From: Actinomycetota bacterium
GTDB lineage: Bacteria; Actinomycetota; Actinomycetes; Streptosporangiales; Streptosporangiaceae
Direction of reading: 5' to 3'
DNA length: 9,533 nucleotides
Assembly (NCBI GenBank): GCA_003140115.1
Contig: PLIQ01000594.1
Location: 1-9,533, forward strand
The notes under the pieces are model-generated. The model had not been told where the DNA came from. It did not search any database and worked only from the letters and a program-made list of their open reading frames with translations. Position 1 is the first letter of the stretch; every line of letters starts with the position of its first letter. Both the position numbers and the translations under genes were made by a program. Positions 1 through 7,523 of the stretch are shown here, piece after piece.

Positions 1-855
1 TTCCGCGGCGAGCCCCGGCACCCGGCCTACGGGGCCAGCAAGGCGGGACTGAACGCGTTCGGGCAGTCTATGGCCCGAGCGCTCGCGCCGTTCGGCATCT
101 CGGTTGCCATGGTCGCGCCCGGGTACGTCGAAACCGAGATGGCCGCGGCCGACCTGAACTCGGCACGGGGCGACGAGATCCGCGCGCAGAGCCCGTTCAA
201 CCGGGTCGCGACGCCCGAGGAGATCGCGGCCGCGGTCGTTTACCTTGCCTCTGACCAGGCCGAATGGGCTAGCGGCACCATTGTGGACCTCAACGGGGCC
301 TCCTACCTGCGCTCCTTACCAGCTACGGCGGCTCACGGCATCGGCCGCACGCCGTCGCCCGATCCTGCGGTGGGCAGCGCGGTCATGACCTGGCCCCAGG
401 CCAGTTCGGTGCCCGCGGCCAGGCAGCCGTCGGTGACCGCGTCGGTGCCGAGGGCGCTGACCCGGATCGCCGGCATCACCGGGGCGATCCGGTCGAGTTC
501 GGTGGTCACCGACTCGGCGAAGCCCGGGGCCCGGCCGATCCCGCCGCCGAGCACGATCAGGTCGGGGTCGACGACGGTGATGACCACGCAGATGGTCTTG
601 GCCACCAGCCGCGCCTCTTCGACCACGACCGCTTGGGCCCGCCCGTCGCCGGCCGCCGCGGCCTCGAAGACGCGCCGCGCGGACACCGGGCCGCGCATCC
701 CCCCGCGACGCGCGGCCCGGACGATCCCGGCGGCCGACGCCGCCGACTCGAGCGTGCCGCGCTTGCGCGCCTCGTGCTCATCGGCGCCCGCGCCGCCGGA
801 CAGCGGCATGAACGCGATCTCCCCGGCCACCCCGTGGGCCCCGCGCACCAGCTGA
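1..855 (+). CDS. SDR family oxidoreductase, C-terminal part, with an antisense run-on tail
   Basis: The 5' end lies outside the window, so the N-terminal nucleotide-binding glycine motif and catalytic Ser are not visible. Frame 1 opens with the SDR active-site signature YGASK (Tyr10 and Lys14 of the visible part). The post-active-site motif [10 protein letters not shown] follows, then the usual C-terminal pattern of this family, [18 protein letters not shown] and a [13 protein letters not shown] ending. SDRs of this classical (FabG-like) type use NAD(P)H or NAD(P)+ to interconvert a carbonyl and an alcohol; the substrate cannot be told. Family homology ends at about position 312, where a stop would be expected. 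None is present: a rare TTA Leu codon follows at 316-318 and the frame stays open to TGA 853-855. That adds about 180 Ala/Pro/Ser/Arg-rich residues lying antisense to the ROK gene. The tail resembles nothing known and its third codon positions coincide with those of the antisense gene, so it is probably not a functional domain. The SDR assignment is firm; the true protein end is uncertain. Confidence 0.75.
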   Translation, partial: FRGEPRHPAYGASKAGLNAFGQSMARALAPFGISVAMVAPGYVETEMAAADLNSARGDEIRAQSPFNRVATPEEIAAAVVYLASDQAEWASGTIVDLNGASYLRSLPATAAHGIGRTPSPDPAVGSAVMTWPQASSVPAARQPSVTASVPRALTRIAGITGAIRSSSVVTDSAKPGARPIPPPSTIRSGSTTVMTTQMVLATSRASSTTTAWARPSPAAAASKTRRADTGPRIPPRRAARTIPAADAADSSVPRLRASCSSAPAPPDSGMNAISPATPWAPRTS

Positions 856-1622
856 CCGCCGAGGATGAGCCCCATGCCGATGCCGGTGCCGATGTGTACG
901 AAGGCGAAGTTGTCGACCTCCCGGCCGTGGCCGAGCGCGCGTTCGGCCAGGGCGGCAGCGTCCACGTCGTTCTCCATCACCAGCGATGACCCGAACGCCT
1001 CGCGCAGCCCGGCCAGCGCTGCCGGGCGGTCCCAGCCGCGCAGGCCGCCGGTGAGCTTCATAGCGTTCCGGCGCTGGTCGTAGACACCGGGGCTGCCGAT
1101 CACCGTCTGGGTGACAGCCGACCGGGTCACGCCCGCTTTCGCGCACAGCAGGTCGGCCAGCTCGACCAGCTCGGCCACCCGGGCCCGGACGCTGGTGGCG
1201 CGGGCCCGCAGCGAGGCCCTGGTCCTGATCTCGCCGGTGAGGTCGGCGATCGCGCCGCGGACATACTCGTGCCCGATATCCAGGCCCAGCACCAGCCCGG
1301 CGTCGGGCCGGATCTCGTACAGCCGGGCCGAACGACCGGGCATGCCGGTCCGCTGCCCGGCCATGCGGACCAGACCGGCCCGCTCGACGTTGCCGAGGGC
1401 CAGGGACACGGTGGGCTTGGACAGGCCGGAAACCCGGGCCAGCTCGGCCCGCGAGCACGGGCCCCGCTGGCGGATGTACTCGAGCAGCAACTGCTCGTTC
1501 ATGGCCCTGATCAGCGAGGGACGCGCCGCGAACAGGCCCGCCCCGGGGCCGTCCGGCGGGGGAAGAGCCGACACCGGACGCCCGGGTGTGTCCACGCGAG
1601 CATCGTCCGACAGGGCTGTCAC
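333..1622 (-). CDS. ROK-family transcriptional regulator (NagC/XylR type)
   Basis: Predicted 429-residue DNA-binding regulator, probably a sugar-responsive repressor of the divergent operon. A winged helix-turn-helix spans about residues 41-90, with [20 protein letters not shown] as the recognition region. A ROK kinase-like domain follows: phosphate-loop motif LDIGHEY (114-120), [11 protein letters not shown] (217-227) carrying the Asp equivalent to the kinase catalytic base, and [21 protein letters not shown] (244-264). In most ROK proteins the next segment is GEIGH followed by a CxCGxxGCxE zinc site. Here it reads GEIAF (267-271) and has no cysteines, so the structural zinc and the sugar-contacting His appear to be missing. 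The start is GTG at 1622, supported by a perfect AAAGGAGG five bases upstream. The 30-40 residues before the HTH are Pro/Gly/Ala-rich and likely disordered. It is transcribed divergently from the transporter operon, and its 3' end converges on the SDR gene. The lack of an obvious kinase partner favours a regulatory role. Confidence 0.93.
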   Translation of the reverse strand: MTALSDDARVDTPGRPVSALPPPDGPGAGLFAARPSLIRAMNEQLLLEYIRQRGPCSRAELARVSGLSKPTVSLALGNVERAGLVRMAGQRTGMPGRSARLYEIRPDAGLVLGLDIGHEYVRGAIADLTGEIRTRASLRARATSVRARVAELVELADLLCAKAGVTRSAVTQTVIGSPGVYDQRRNAMKLTGGLRGWDRPAALAGLREAFGSSLVMENDVDAAALAERALGHGREVDNFAFVHIGTGIGMGLILGGQLVRGAHGVAGEIAFMPLSGGAGADEHEARKRGTLESAASAAGIVRAARRGGMRGPVSARRVFEAAAAGDGRAQAVVVEEARLVAKTICVVITVVDPDLIVLGGGIGRAPGFAESVTTELDRIAPVMPAIRVSALGTDAVTDGCLAAGTELAWGQVMTALPTAGSGDGVRPMP

Positions 1623-1627
1623 TGCGG

Positions 1628-1635
1628 CCTCCTTT
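1628..1635 (-). promoter_or_regulatory. Strong Shine-Dalgarno of the ROK regulator gene
   Basis: On the minus strand this reads AAAGGAGG, a near-perfect anti-16S match, with five bases to the GTG at 1622-1620. It decides the start of the regulator in favour of this GTG over downstream alternatives. Confidence 0.8.
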
Positions 1636-1652
1636 AGGCCCGGCGTCAGTTC

Positions 1653-1673
1653 GTCCGGAGTCTTGTCCCGGAC
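1653..1673. repeat. Small inverted repeat GTCCGG-N9-CCGGAC
   Basis: Two perfect 6-bp arms (1653-1658 and 1668-1673) lie between the regulator start and the larger palindrome. The arms are GC-rich and could arise by chance in this DNA. The position inside a divergent regulatory region makes a second protein-binding site or a leader hairpin of the regulator mRNA possible. No T-run follows on either strand, so it is not a convincing terminator. Confidence 0.35.
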
Positions 1674-1691
1674 AGATAGTTAGGATACTGT
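1663..1691 (+). promoter_or_regulatory. Candidate promoter for the transporter operon
   Basis: TTGTCC (1663-1668) and TACTGT (1686-1691) are separated by 17 bases and give a moderate match to an actinobacterial housekeeping-sigma promoter. The -10 element falls inside the 7-bp inverted repeat, which is the geometry expected if a bound ROK protein blocks RNA polymerase. Other registers such as TAGGAT at 1681 are possible, so the assignment is tentative. No clear divergent promoter for the regulator could be picked out; weak matches overlap the same palindrome. Confidence 0.35.
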
Positions 1692-1697
1692 CCTAAC
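1679..1697. promoter_or_regulatory. Putative ROK operator, GTTAGGA-N5-TCCTAAC
   Basis: The sequence is a perfect inverted repeat of two 7-bp arms, GTTAGGA (1679-1685) and TCCTAAC (1691-1697), around the spacer TACTG. It lies 57 bases upstream of the regulator start and 134 bases upstream of the binding-protein start. ROK repressors typically bind AT-richer palindromes with TTA..TAA outer ends, and this site has that form and stands out in GC-rich DNA. The inference is that the adjacent ROK protein binds here and represses both directions. Confidence 0.65.
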
Positions 1698-1776
1698 AAA
1701 CTTCGCGGAAGGGGCAACTCCGTATTGGCCAATCTTGGCATCGGCTTCGGACGCTCCCCCGCCGCGACCCGCTCAA

Positions 1777-1815
1777 CGGACGTGCTTCGCGGACGTGCTC
1801 CACGGACGAAACGGC
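1777..1815 (+). repeat. 13-bp tandem repeat in the 5' leader of the binding-protein gene
   Basis: Three units begin with CGGACG at exact 13-base spacing: 1777, 1790 and 1803. The first two share CGGACGTGCT over ten bases, and the third diverges after CGGACG. A further partial copy, CGGACGCTCC, occurs at 1748-1757. The array ends just before the AAGGA ribosome binding site (1819-1823) of the ATG at 1832. It could be a slippage product, a protein site or part of a leader RNA structure; no function is evident. Confidence 0.5.
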
Positions 1816-1831
1816 AGTAAGGACGAACGGC

Positions 1832-3505
1832 ATGAGACGCCTCACCAGATACGGGGTCATCATCGCGGCCGGCCTGCTCGCGGTCGGCTGTAGCGCCGGC
1901 GCCAGCTCCAGTTCCGGCTCCGGCAGCGCCCAGACATCGACGAACAGCACGCTGACCATCTCGAACGAGAACGGCGCGCTTTGGACCTGCGGCTTCAGCC
2001 CGCTCAATACGTCCGACACCCTGCTGTCGGTCGGCTTCGTCTACGAGCCGCTGGTCTTTGTGAACCCGCTGCAGAACGGCAAGACCACACCCATGCTCGC
2101 CACCTCCTGGACCTGGGGACCGGGTAACAAGTCGCTGACCTTCACGATCCGCCAGGGAGTCAAGTGGAGCGACGGCACGCCAATGACCGCAGCGGACGTC
2201 GCTTTCACCTTCAACCTGATCAAGAAGTACCCGGCCCTCGACCTGACCGGTGTCTGGTCGGTGCTGGCCAGCGTCACCGCGACGGGCAACACGGTCACGA
2301 TGACGTTCAGCACAGCCGGCGCCGTGCCGTACTTCTACTACATCGCGGACCAGACGCCGATCGTGCCCCAGCACATCTGGTCCACGCTCGGCAACCCGGT
2401 GACGAACCCCATCGCGAAACCGGTCGGCACCGGTCCGTACCTGATGAGCAAGTGCAGCCCGCAGAACATCACCTATACCGCCAACCCGCACTACTGGCAG
2501 CCGGGCGAGCCGAAGGTGGCCAAGATCCAGTACCCGGCCTACACGAGCAACAACACGGCCAACGACGACCTGGCCAACGGCAGCGCGCAGTGGGGCGCTC
2601 AGTACATCCCGAGCATCCAGACCTTCTACACCGCGAGGAACCCGAACTTCCATTACTGGTTCCCGCCCACGGTGAACGTCTCGCTGCTCCCGAATCTGAC
2701 CAACCCGCTGCTCAGCAACGTCAAGGTCCGCGAGGCCATGTCGTACGCGATCGACAGGAACCAGGTCTCCACGATCGGCGAGTCCGGCTACGAGCCGCCG
2801 GCGAACCAGGCCGGCATCGTCACGCCGACGTTCTCCAGCAGCCTGGATAACGCGGCCCTGACGAGCTGGGGCAACAGCTACGACCCGGCCAAGGCGAAGG
2901 CGCTGCTGGCTTCGGCCGGCTTCCACCCGGGTGCCGGCGGCATCATGACCAACGCGGCCGGGCAGAAGCTGTCCTTCACCGTCATCAACATCGGCGACTA
3001 CTCCGACTGGGTCGCGTCGATGCAGGTGATCCAGCAGGATCTCAAGGCGGTCGGCATCCAGATCACCCCCGACGACCTGTCCAACACCGACTTCGACGCC
3101 GACCTGTTCTTCGGCAAGTACCAGCTGGCCTACTACGACCAGCAGACCTTCGGCCCGAGCGCGTACTACGAGCTGAACAACTGGCTGAACTCCGCGGACA
3201 CGGCGCCGGTCGGCAAGACCGCGGCCAGCAACTACGAGCGCTACAGCAACCCGGCTACCGACAAGCTGCTCAACGAGTACGCCACCACCACCAGCACGTC
3301 CATGCAGCAGAGCATCATGAACCAGATCCAGCAGGTCATGGTGACCCAGGTGCCGTTCATCCCGGTCACCGAGGCGGTGGACTGGTACCAGTACGACACC
3401 GGGCCCTTCACCGGCTGGCCGACGCCGGGCGACCCGTACGCCCAGCCGTCCGCCTACGCCTTCCCCGACAACGAGCAGGTGCTCCTGCATCTGGCTCCGA
3501 AGTGA
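1832..3505 (+). CDS. Extracytoplasmic solute-binding lipoprotein, family 5 (SBP_bac_5) of an Opp/Dpp-class ABC importer
   Basis: 557-residue lipid-anchored binding protein that would capture the substrate outside the membrane and deliver it to the permeases encoded next. The N-terminus has two Arg, a hydrophobic stretch and a lipobox AVGC, with Cys20 as the lipidated residue. A Ser/Gly-rich linker follows (about 21-40). Family hallmarks are RQGVKWSDGTPMTAADVAFT (107-126), VGTGPYLM (198-205) and NPLLSNVKVREAMSYAIDR (291-309). Length is normal for cluster C binding proteins. The mature protein is rich in Trp and Tyr, which suits stacking on sugar rings, and Cys53 and Cys208 could form a disulfide. 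The ATG is supported by AAGGA eight bases upstream. Family 5 proteins bind peptides, nickel or oligosaccharides; known sugar binders include the Thermotoga and Pyrococcus cello-oligosaccharide proteins. Neighbouring GH4, GH9 and ROK genes make a beta-linked oligosaccharide the likelier ligand here (inference). Confidence 0.93.
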   Translation: MRRLTRYGVIIAAGLLAVGCSAGASSSSGSGSAQTSTNSTLTISNENGALWTCGFSPLNTSDTLLSVGFVYEPLVFVNPLQNGKTTPMLATSWTWGPGNKSLTFTIRQGVKWSDGTPMTAADVAFTFNLIKKYPALDLTGVWSVLASVTATGNTVTMTFSTAGAVPYFYYIADQTPIVPQHIWSTLGNPVTNPIAKPVGTGPYLMSKCSPQNITYTANPHYWQPGEPKVAKIQYPAYTSNNTANDDLANGSAQWGAQYIPSIQTFYTARNPNFHYWFPPTVNVSLLPNLTNPLLSNVKVREAMSYAIDRNQVSTIGESGYEPPANQAGIVTPTFSSSLDNAALTSWGNSYDPAKAKALLASAGFHPGAGGIMTNAAGQKLSFTVINIGDYSDWVASMQVIQQDLKAVGIQITPDDLSNTDFDADLFFGKYQLAYYDQQTFGPSAYYELNNWLNSADTAPVGKTAASNYERYSNPATDKLLNEYATTTSTSMQQSIMNQIQQVMVTQVPFIPVTEAVDWYQYDTGPFTGWPTPGDPYAQPSAYAFPDNEQVLLHLAPK

Positions 3506-3537
3506 GCTAACCGCCGAACGACCCTTCCCGTTTCACT

Positions 3538-3541
3538 GGAG
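3538..3541 (+). promoter_or_regulatory. Ribosome binding site deciding a TTG start
   Basis: GGAG sits nine bases upstream of TTG at 3551-3553. No ATG or GTG lies at the right distance, and the TTG yields the usual permease N-terminus (MRYALRRLGFFVVTLWV), so TTG is taken as the start. Confidence 0.6.
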
Positions 3542-3550
3542 CAGACAAGC

Positions 3551-4540
3551 TTGAGATACGCGCTGCGCCGCCTCGGTTTCTTTGTCGTCACGCTATGGGT
3601 GGCGCTCACCCTGAACTTCCTGCTGCCGCGGCTGATGCCGGGTAATCCCGCGCTGGCCATGCTGACGAAGTTCCGCGACCTGAGCGCCACCCCGCAAACC
3701 CTGCACGCGCTGGAGATCTTGTTCGGCGTCAACTCGCAGCAGAGCCTGCTCTCGCAGTACGGCAGCTACCTGGGGCACATACTGACCGGCAACCTGGGCA
3801 TCTCGCTCTCCGAATACCCGACCCCGGTCACCACGGTCATCGGCAGCGCGATCTGGTGGACGCTCGGCCTGGTCGGCGTCGCCACCATCTTGGCCTTTAT
3901 CCTCGGCACTGGCCTGGGCATCGTGTCGGCGTGGCGCCGGGGCAGCAAGCTGGACAGCATCGTGCCGCCGACGTTCGTGATTACCTCGGCGATCCCGTAC
4001 TTCTGGGTGGCCATGGTGCTGGTCCTGATCTTCGGCCTCACCCTGCACTGGTTTCCCAGCCAGGGCGGCTACTACGTCACCACCGACACACCAGGTCTCA
4101 ACTTCACCTTCTTCCAGGACGTGATCAACCATGCGTTCCTGCCGGCCGTCTCGCTGCTGATCACCACCATCGGCACCTGGATCCTGACCATGCGGAACAC
4201 CATGATCACCACGCTGGCCGAGGATTACGTGCGGATGGCCCGAGCCAAAGGGCTGCCGGGCCGGCGGATCATGTTCGACTACGCGGCGCGCAACGCGATC
4301 CTGCCGAACCTGACCGGCTTCGCGATGTCGCTTGGTTTCGTGGTCAGCGGCGCGATCCTGATCGAGTACGTATTCAACTATCCCGGCGTCGGGTACATGC
4401 TGCTGCAGGCGGTGTCCGGCGAGGACTACCCGCTGATGCAGGGGCTGTTCCTGCTGATCACCGTCGCGGTGCTGTTCGCGATCCTGGTCGCGGACCTCCT
4501 TACCGCGTTGCTCGACCCGCGGACAAGGACGGCGCGTTAG
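3551..4540 (+). CDS. ABC transporter permease, DppB/OppB type
   Basis: 329-residue integral membrane subunit forming half of the translocation channel with the next gene product. About six hydrophobic segments are visible: 9-28, 104-126, 144-166, 196-215, 255-275 and 299-320. The first is followed by the long extracytoplasmic loop typical of DppB/OppB proteins, including the RLMPGNPA motif (27-34). The cytoplasmic EAA loop, which docks on the ATPases, is at about 223-252: AEDYVRMARAKGLPGRRI followed by the LPN motif (251-253). Length is normal for the family. The start is TTG, set by the GGAG upstream. The gene follows the binding protein after 45 bases, and its TAG is two bases before the next ATG, so the permeases are surely cotranscribed. 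The sequence class alone does not give the substrate; the operon suggests an oligosaccharide. Confidence 0.94.
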   Translation: MRYALRRLGFFVVTLWVALTLNFLLPRLMPGNPALAMLTKFRDLSATPQTLHALEILFGVNSQQSLLSQYGSYLGHILTGNLGISLSEYPTPVTTVIGSAIWWTLGLVGVATILAFILGTGLGIVSAWRRGSKLDSIVPPTFVITSAIPYFWVAMVLVLIFGLTLHWFPSQGGYYVTTDTPGLNFTFFQDVINHAFLPAVSLLITTIGTWILTMRNTMITTLAEDYVRMARAKGLPGRRIMFDYAARNAILPNLTGFAMSLGFVVSGAILIEYVFNYPGVGYMLLQAVSGEDYPLMQGLFLLITVAVLFAILVADLLTALLDPRTRTAR

Positions 4541-4542
4541 CC

Positions 4543-5511
4543 ATGGCCATGCCAGTTTCCGGGGTTCCCACCGAGACCGTGGGGGGCCCGAGACAATGGG
4601 GAGGCAGCGCCCAGCTGCCCGCCGGCCGGGCGTTCGCCCGCGTGGGCCGCGCCGTCCGGTCCAACCGCAAGGCCACCATCGGCACCATCCTGCTGGTGAT
4701 CTTCATCCTGATCGCCCTGTTCCCGTGGGTCATCGCCCGGGACAGCCCGACCCAGGACGCCTACACCCCTCAGCTGGGGATCTCGACCGCCCACCTGCTG
4801 GGGACCAATCACTACGGGCAGGACCTGTTCTCGCAGCTGGTCTGGGGCACGAGGAACGTGCTGATCATCGCGTTCGCGGTCGGGCTGGCTGCGACCGGGA
4901 TAGCGGTCCTGATCGGCATCGCGGCCGCCTATCTCGGCGGCATCTGGGACAACTCGCTCAACGTGCTGACCGACGTGCTCCTGGTCATCCCGCTGTTCCC
5001 GCTGCTGATCATCATCGCCGCCTACGCCCGCGGCGGGACCACGCTGGTGCTGATCACGGCGATCACGCTCACCAGCTGGTCCTATACCGCGCGCCAGCTC
5101 AGGTCGCAGGCGCTCACGCTGCGTGACAGAGACTTCCTCGAGGCGGCCCGGGTCCGCGGCGAGCGGAAGCTGTACATCATCGTGGTGGAAGTCATCCCCA
5201 CCATGACCTCGCTGATCGTGGCGAGCTTCCTGACCAACGCCCTGTACGCGGTGCTGTTCGCGTCCAGCCTGCAGTTCATCGGGCTGGGCGACCCGAACAC
5301 GGTGAGCTGGGGCACCACGCTGTACTGGGCGCAGAACAACGCGGCGCTGCAGACCGGCGAGCCGCTGTGGGCGATCGCGCCGGGCGCCTGCATCGCGGTC
5401 CTCGGCGCGGGCTTCGCCCTGCTGAACTATGCCTTCGACGAGATCGGAAACCCGGCCCTGCGACCGGTGAGGAAGGTGCGCCAGATGAAGGGTACAGAGC
5501 AGCGTGTCTGA
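4543..5511 (+). CDS. ABC transporter permease, DppC/OppC type
   Basis: 322-residue second channel subunit. After a hydrophilic N-terminal tail of about 40 residues comes the first membrane segment (45-64). Next is the family signature HLLGTNHYGQDLFSQLVWGT (84-103), the DppC equivalent of LGTDxxGRD. The EAA loop is DFLEAARVRGERKLYIIVVE (197-216), followed by IGLGDPNTVSWGTTL (246-260). ATG 4543 is chosen because it lies two bases after the upstream stop with AAGGA at 4525-4529; a second in-frame ATG at 4549 is possible and would shorten the protein by two residues. The frame is open further upstream, but that part is only a shadow of the preceding permease. The stop overlaps the start of the next gene by eight bases, which implies translational coupling and fixed stoichiometry with the ATPases. 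Confidence 0.93.
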   Translation: MAMPVSGVPTETVGGPRQWGGSAQLPAGRAFARVGRAVRSNRKATIGTILLVIFILIALFPWVIARDSPTQDAYTPQLGISTAHLLGTNHYGQDLFSQLVWGTRNVLIIAFAVGLAATGIAVLIGIAAAYLGGIWDNSLNVLTDVLLVIPLFPLLIIIAAYARGGTTLVLITAITLTSWSYTARQLRSQALTLRDRDFLEAARVRGERKLYIIVVEVIPTMTSLIVASFLTNALYAVLFASSLQFIGLGDPNTVSWGTTLYWAQNNAALQTGEPLWAIAPGACIAVLGAGFALLNYAFDEIGNPALRPVRKVRQMKGTEQRV

Positions 5512-6517
5512 CGTTCCGGTGCTCGAGGTCAGCGGCCTGTGCGTCGACTACGTCCTGGATCGCGGTGATGTCCGGGCGGTGGACGACGTCTCGTTCACGC
5601 TCAACCGTGGCGAGTTCCTCGGCGTAGTCGGCGAATCGGGCTGCGGGAAGTCGACGCTGCTGTTCGCCATCGCCCAGCTGCTCTCTCCGCCGGCTCGCGT
5701 CGCCGAGGGAAGCGTCACGTTCCAGGGCACCGACCTGGTCGGCATGACCGACGAGCAGCTCTCCGCGATCCGCTGGCGGGATATGTCGCTGGTCATGCAG
5801 AGCGCGATGAACGCACTGAACCCGGTCAAGTCGATCGGGGCGCAGTTCAAGGACGCCATGCGGGCGCACGGCAAGCCGACCAGGGAGGAGATCGCGGCCC
5901 GGTCGGCCGAAGTGCTGCGCATGGTCGGCATCGACCCGGTGCACCTGAGCAGTTACCCGCACCAGCTGTCCGGCGGGATGCGGCAGCGCGCGATGATCGC
6001 GATGGCGATGCTGTTCACGCCGGACCTGGTGATCATGGACGAGCCCACGTCCGCGCTGGACGTGGTGGCTCAGCGTTCATTGATGGTGCAGATCAAGGAG
6101 CTGCAGGTTACGTACGGCTTCGCGGTCATCTTCGTCACCCATGACATGTCGCTGATCAGCCACTTCTCCGACCGGCTGATGGTGATGTACGCCGGCCAGG
6201 TGGACGAGTTCGGTGCCACCCGGACCGTCTTCGACCGGCCGCTGCACCCCTACACGCAGGGCCTGCTCGAGGCCTTCCCGTCCATCCGCGGCCCCAAGGT
6301 CCCGCTCAAAGGCATCCCGGGTAACCCGCCCGACCTAGGCCGCCTGCCGACCGGCTGCCGGTTCCACCCGCGCTGCCCGTACGCGGTCGACCGGTGCGCC
6401 GAGGTGGCCCCCGAGCTGTACCAGCTGGACCAGGCGCTCGTGCGCTGCCTGCGCCGCCAGGACGGCAGCCTGCCGGTCGAGGCGGATCGGTCGACGCCGG
6501 CCACGAGGGGAGCCTGA
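5504..6517 (+). CDS. ABC transporter ATP-binding protein, DppD/OppD type
   Basis: 337-residue cytoplasmic ATPase that powers import together with the next gene product. Visible motifs are Walker [10 protein letters not shown] (43-51), Q-loop Gln99, signature LSGGMRQR (155-162), Walker [10 protein letters not shown] (175-183) with catalytic Glu180, and the H-loop His213. The C-terminal extension after about residue 245 is the oligopeptide-transporter ATPase domain (oligo_HPY). It carries [11 protein letters not shown] and the cysteine motif [14 protein letters not shown] (Cys285, 291, 298) plus Cys315, the set of four proposed to hold an iron-sulfur cluster in DppD-type proteins. All catalytic residues are intact. 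The GTG start overlaps the preceding stop by eight bases, with AAGGG about twelve bases upstream. Confidence 0.94.
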   Translation: MSDVPVLEVSGLCVDYVLDRGDVRAVDDVSFTLNRGEFLGVVGESGCGKSTLLFAIAQLLSPPARVAEGSVTFQGTDLVGMTDEQLSAIRWRDMSLVMQSAMNALNPVKSIGAQFKDAMRAHGKPTREEIAARSAEVLRMVGIDPVHLSSYPHQLSGGMRQRAMIAMAMLFTPDLVIMDEPTSALDVVAQRSLMVQIKELQVTYGFAVIFVTHDMSLISHFSDRLMVMYAGQVDEFGATRTVFDRPLHPYTQGLLEAFPSIRGPKVPLKGIPGNPPDLGRLPTGCRFHPRCPYAVDRCAEVAPELYQLDQALVRCLRRQDGSLPVEADRSTPATRGA

Positions 6518-6521
6518 CCCG

Positions 6522-7523
6522 ATGACCTCGACGGAGCTGCTGCGGGCCGATCACCTGACCCGGCACTTCAAGATCGGCGGGGCGCTGTCCCGCCGCACCC
6601 TGCACGCCGTGGACGATGTGAACTTCACCATCGGTGAGCGGGAGATCGTGGCCCTGGCCGGCGAGAGCGGCAGCGGCAAGTCCACCATCGCCCGCGTGCT
6701 GGCCCGGATCTCCAAGCCCACCAGCGGCGAGGTCTACTTCGAGGGCAAGCCGGTCTCGCAGCTCCGCTCGCGCCGCGACCGGCTGCGTTACAGCGGCCTG
6801 GTGCCGATGGTGTTCCAGGACCCGTTCGGCTCGATGAACCCGGTGCTCCGGGTCCAGCACGGCGTGCTGCGCAGCCTCAAGCTGCACCGACCGGAGCTAT
6901 CGGCGCAGGGGCGTTCGGCCGAGGCGGCCCGGGTGTTCGAGACGGTCGGGCTGGGCGCGGACATGCTGGAGCGGTTCCCCTACGAGCTGAGCGGCGGGCA
7001 GCGGCAGCGGGTCGGGTTCGCGCAGGCGCTGGCCATGCGGCCGAAGCTGATCCTGGCCGACGAGCCGGTCTCGATGCTGGACGTGTCGATCAGGATCGGG
7101 CTGCTGAACCTGATGGCCGAGCTCCGAGACACGATGGGCGTGTCCGTCCTGTACATCACCCACGACATCGCCAGCGCCCGGTACGTGGCGGACCGGCTGA
7201 TCGTCATGTACGCCGGGCAGATCGCCGAGTCGGGCCCGATCGAAGAGGTGCTGGCCAACCCTCGGCACCCGTACACCCAGCTTCTGCTGTCCGCGGTACC
7301 GGACCCGCGAGCGCCGCTGTCGGTGGCGGCCGAGACCGACCGCGGCGAGCCGCCCAAGGTCATCGATCCGGCCCCCGGCTGCCGGTTCCGCTACCGGTGC
7401 CCGCTCGCCATTGACACCTGCGCCCAGGTCACGCCGGTGCTGGCCGAGTTGCGACCAGGGCACGACGCCGCCTGCCACGTAGCGCAGCAGGCAGGCGCCG
7501 ATCAGGTGAAGGCGTTCTCGTGA
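6522..7523 (+). CDS. ABC transporter ATP-binding protein, DppF/OppF type
   Basis: 333-residue second ATPase, forming a heterodimer with the preceding one. Motifs are Walker A GESGSGKST (47-55), Q-loop Gln99 in VFQDPFGSMNP, signature LSGGQRQR (156-163), Walker B LILADEPVS (176-184) with Glu181, and H-loop His214. The C-terminal HPYTQLLLSAVPDP region and the cysteines CRFRYRCPLAIDTC (287, 293, 300) plus Cys318 match the oligo_HPY domain. DppF/OppF proteins usually have Asp-Glu-Pro followed by Val/Thr-Ser here, as this one does. The ATG is well supported by GAGGGGAG nine bases upstream, four bases after the previous stop. Its TGA overlaps the GTG of the GH4 gene (GTGA at 7520-7523), which ties the glycosidase to the transporter in one operon. 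Confidence 0.94.
   Translation: MTSTELLRADHLTRHFKIGGALSRRTLHAVDDVNFTIGEREIVALAGESGSGKSTIARVLARISKPTSGEVYFEGKPVSQLRSRRDRLRYSGLVPMVFQDPFGSMNPVLRVQHGVLRSLKLHRPELSAQGRSAEAARVFETVGLGADMLERFPYELSGGQRQRVGFAQALAMRPKLILADEPVSMLDVSIRIGLLNLMAELRDTMGVSVLYITHDIASARYVADRLIVMYAGQIAESGPIEEVLANPRHPYTQLLLSAVPDPRAPLSVAAETDRGEPPKVIDPAPGCRFRYRCPLAIDTCAQVTPVLAELRPGHDAACHVAQQAGADQVKAFS

Noticed and set aside
1646..3490. A 614-residue open frame on the minus strand across the binding-protein gene
   Set aside because: It is antisense to a gene with clear family motifs and a lipobox; its Val/Arg/Gly-rich composition is typical of antisense frames in high-GC DNA.
3501..3537. AGTGA ... TCACT inverted repeat in the 45-base gap after the binding-protein gene, considered as an attenuating hairpin
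   Set aside because: The arms are only five bases with a loop of about 27 bases, no T-run follows, and chance occurrence is likely.
3856..4542. Long upstream extension of the DppC frame into the first permease gene
   Set aside because: The extension has no permease features (Arg/His/Pro-rich) and overlaps the real DppB frame; the ATG at 4543 gives the family's normal length.
5504..7523. C-terminal four-cysteine motifs of both ATPases as a novelty
   Set aside because: They are a regular part of the oligopeptide-transporter ATPase domain and not specific to this locus.
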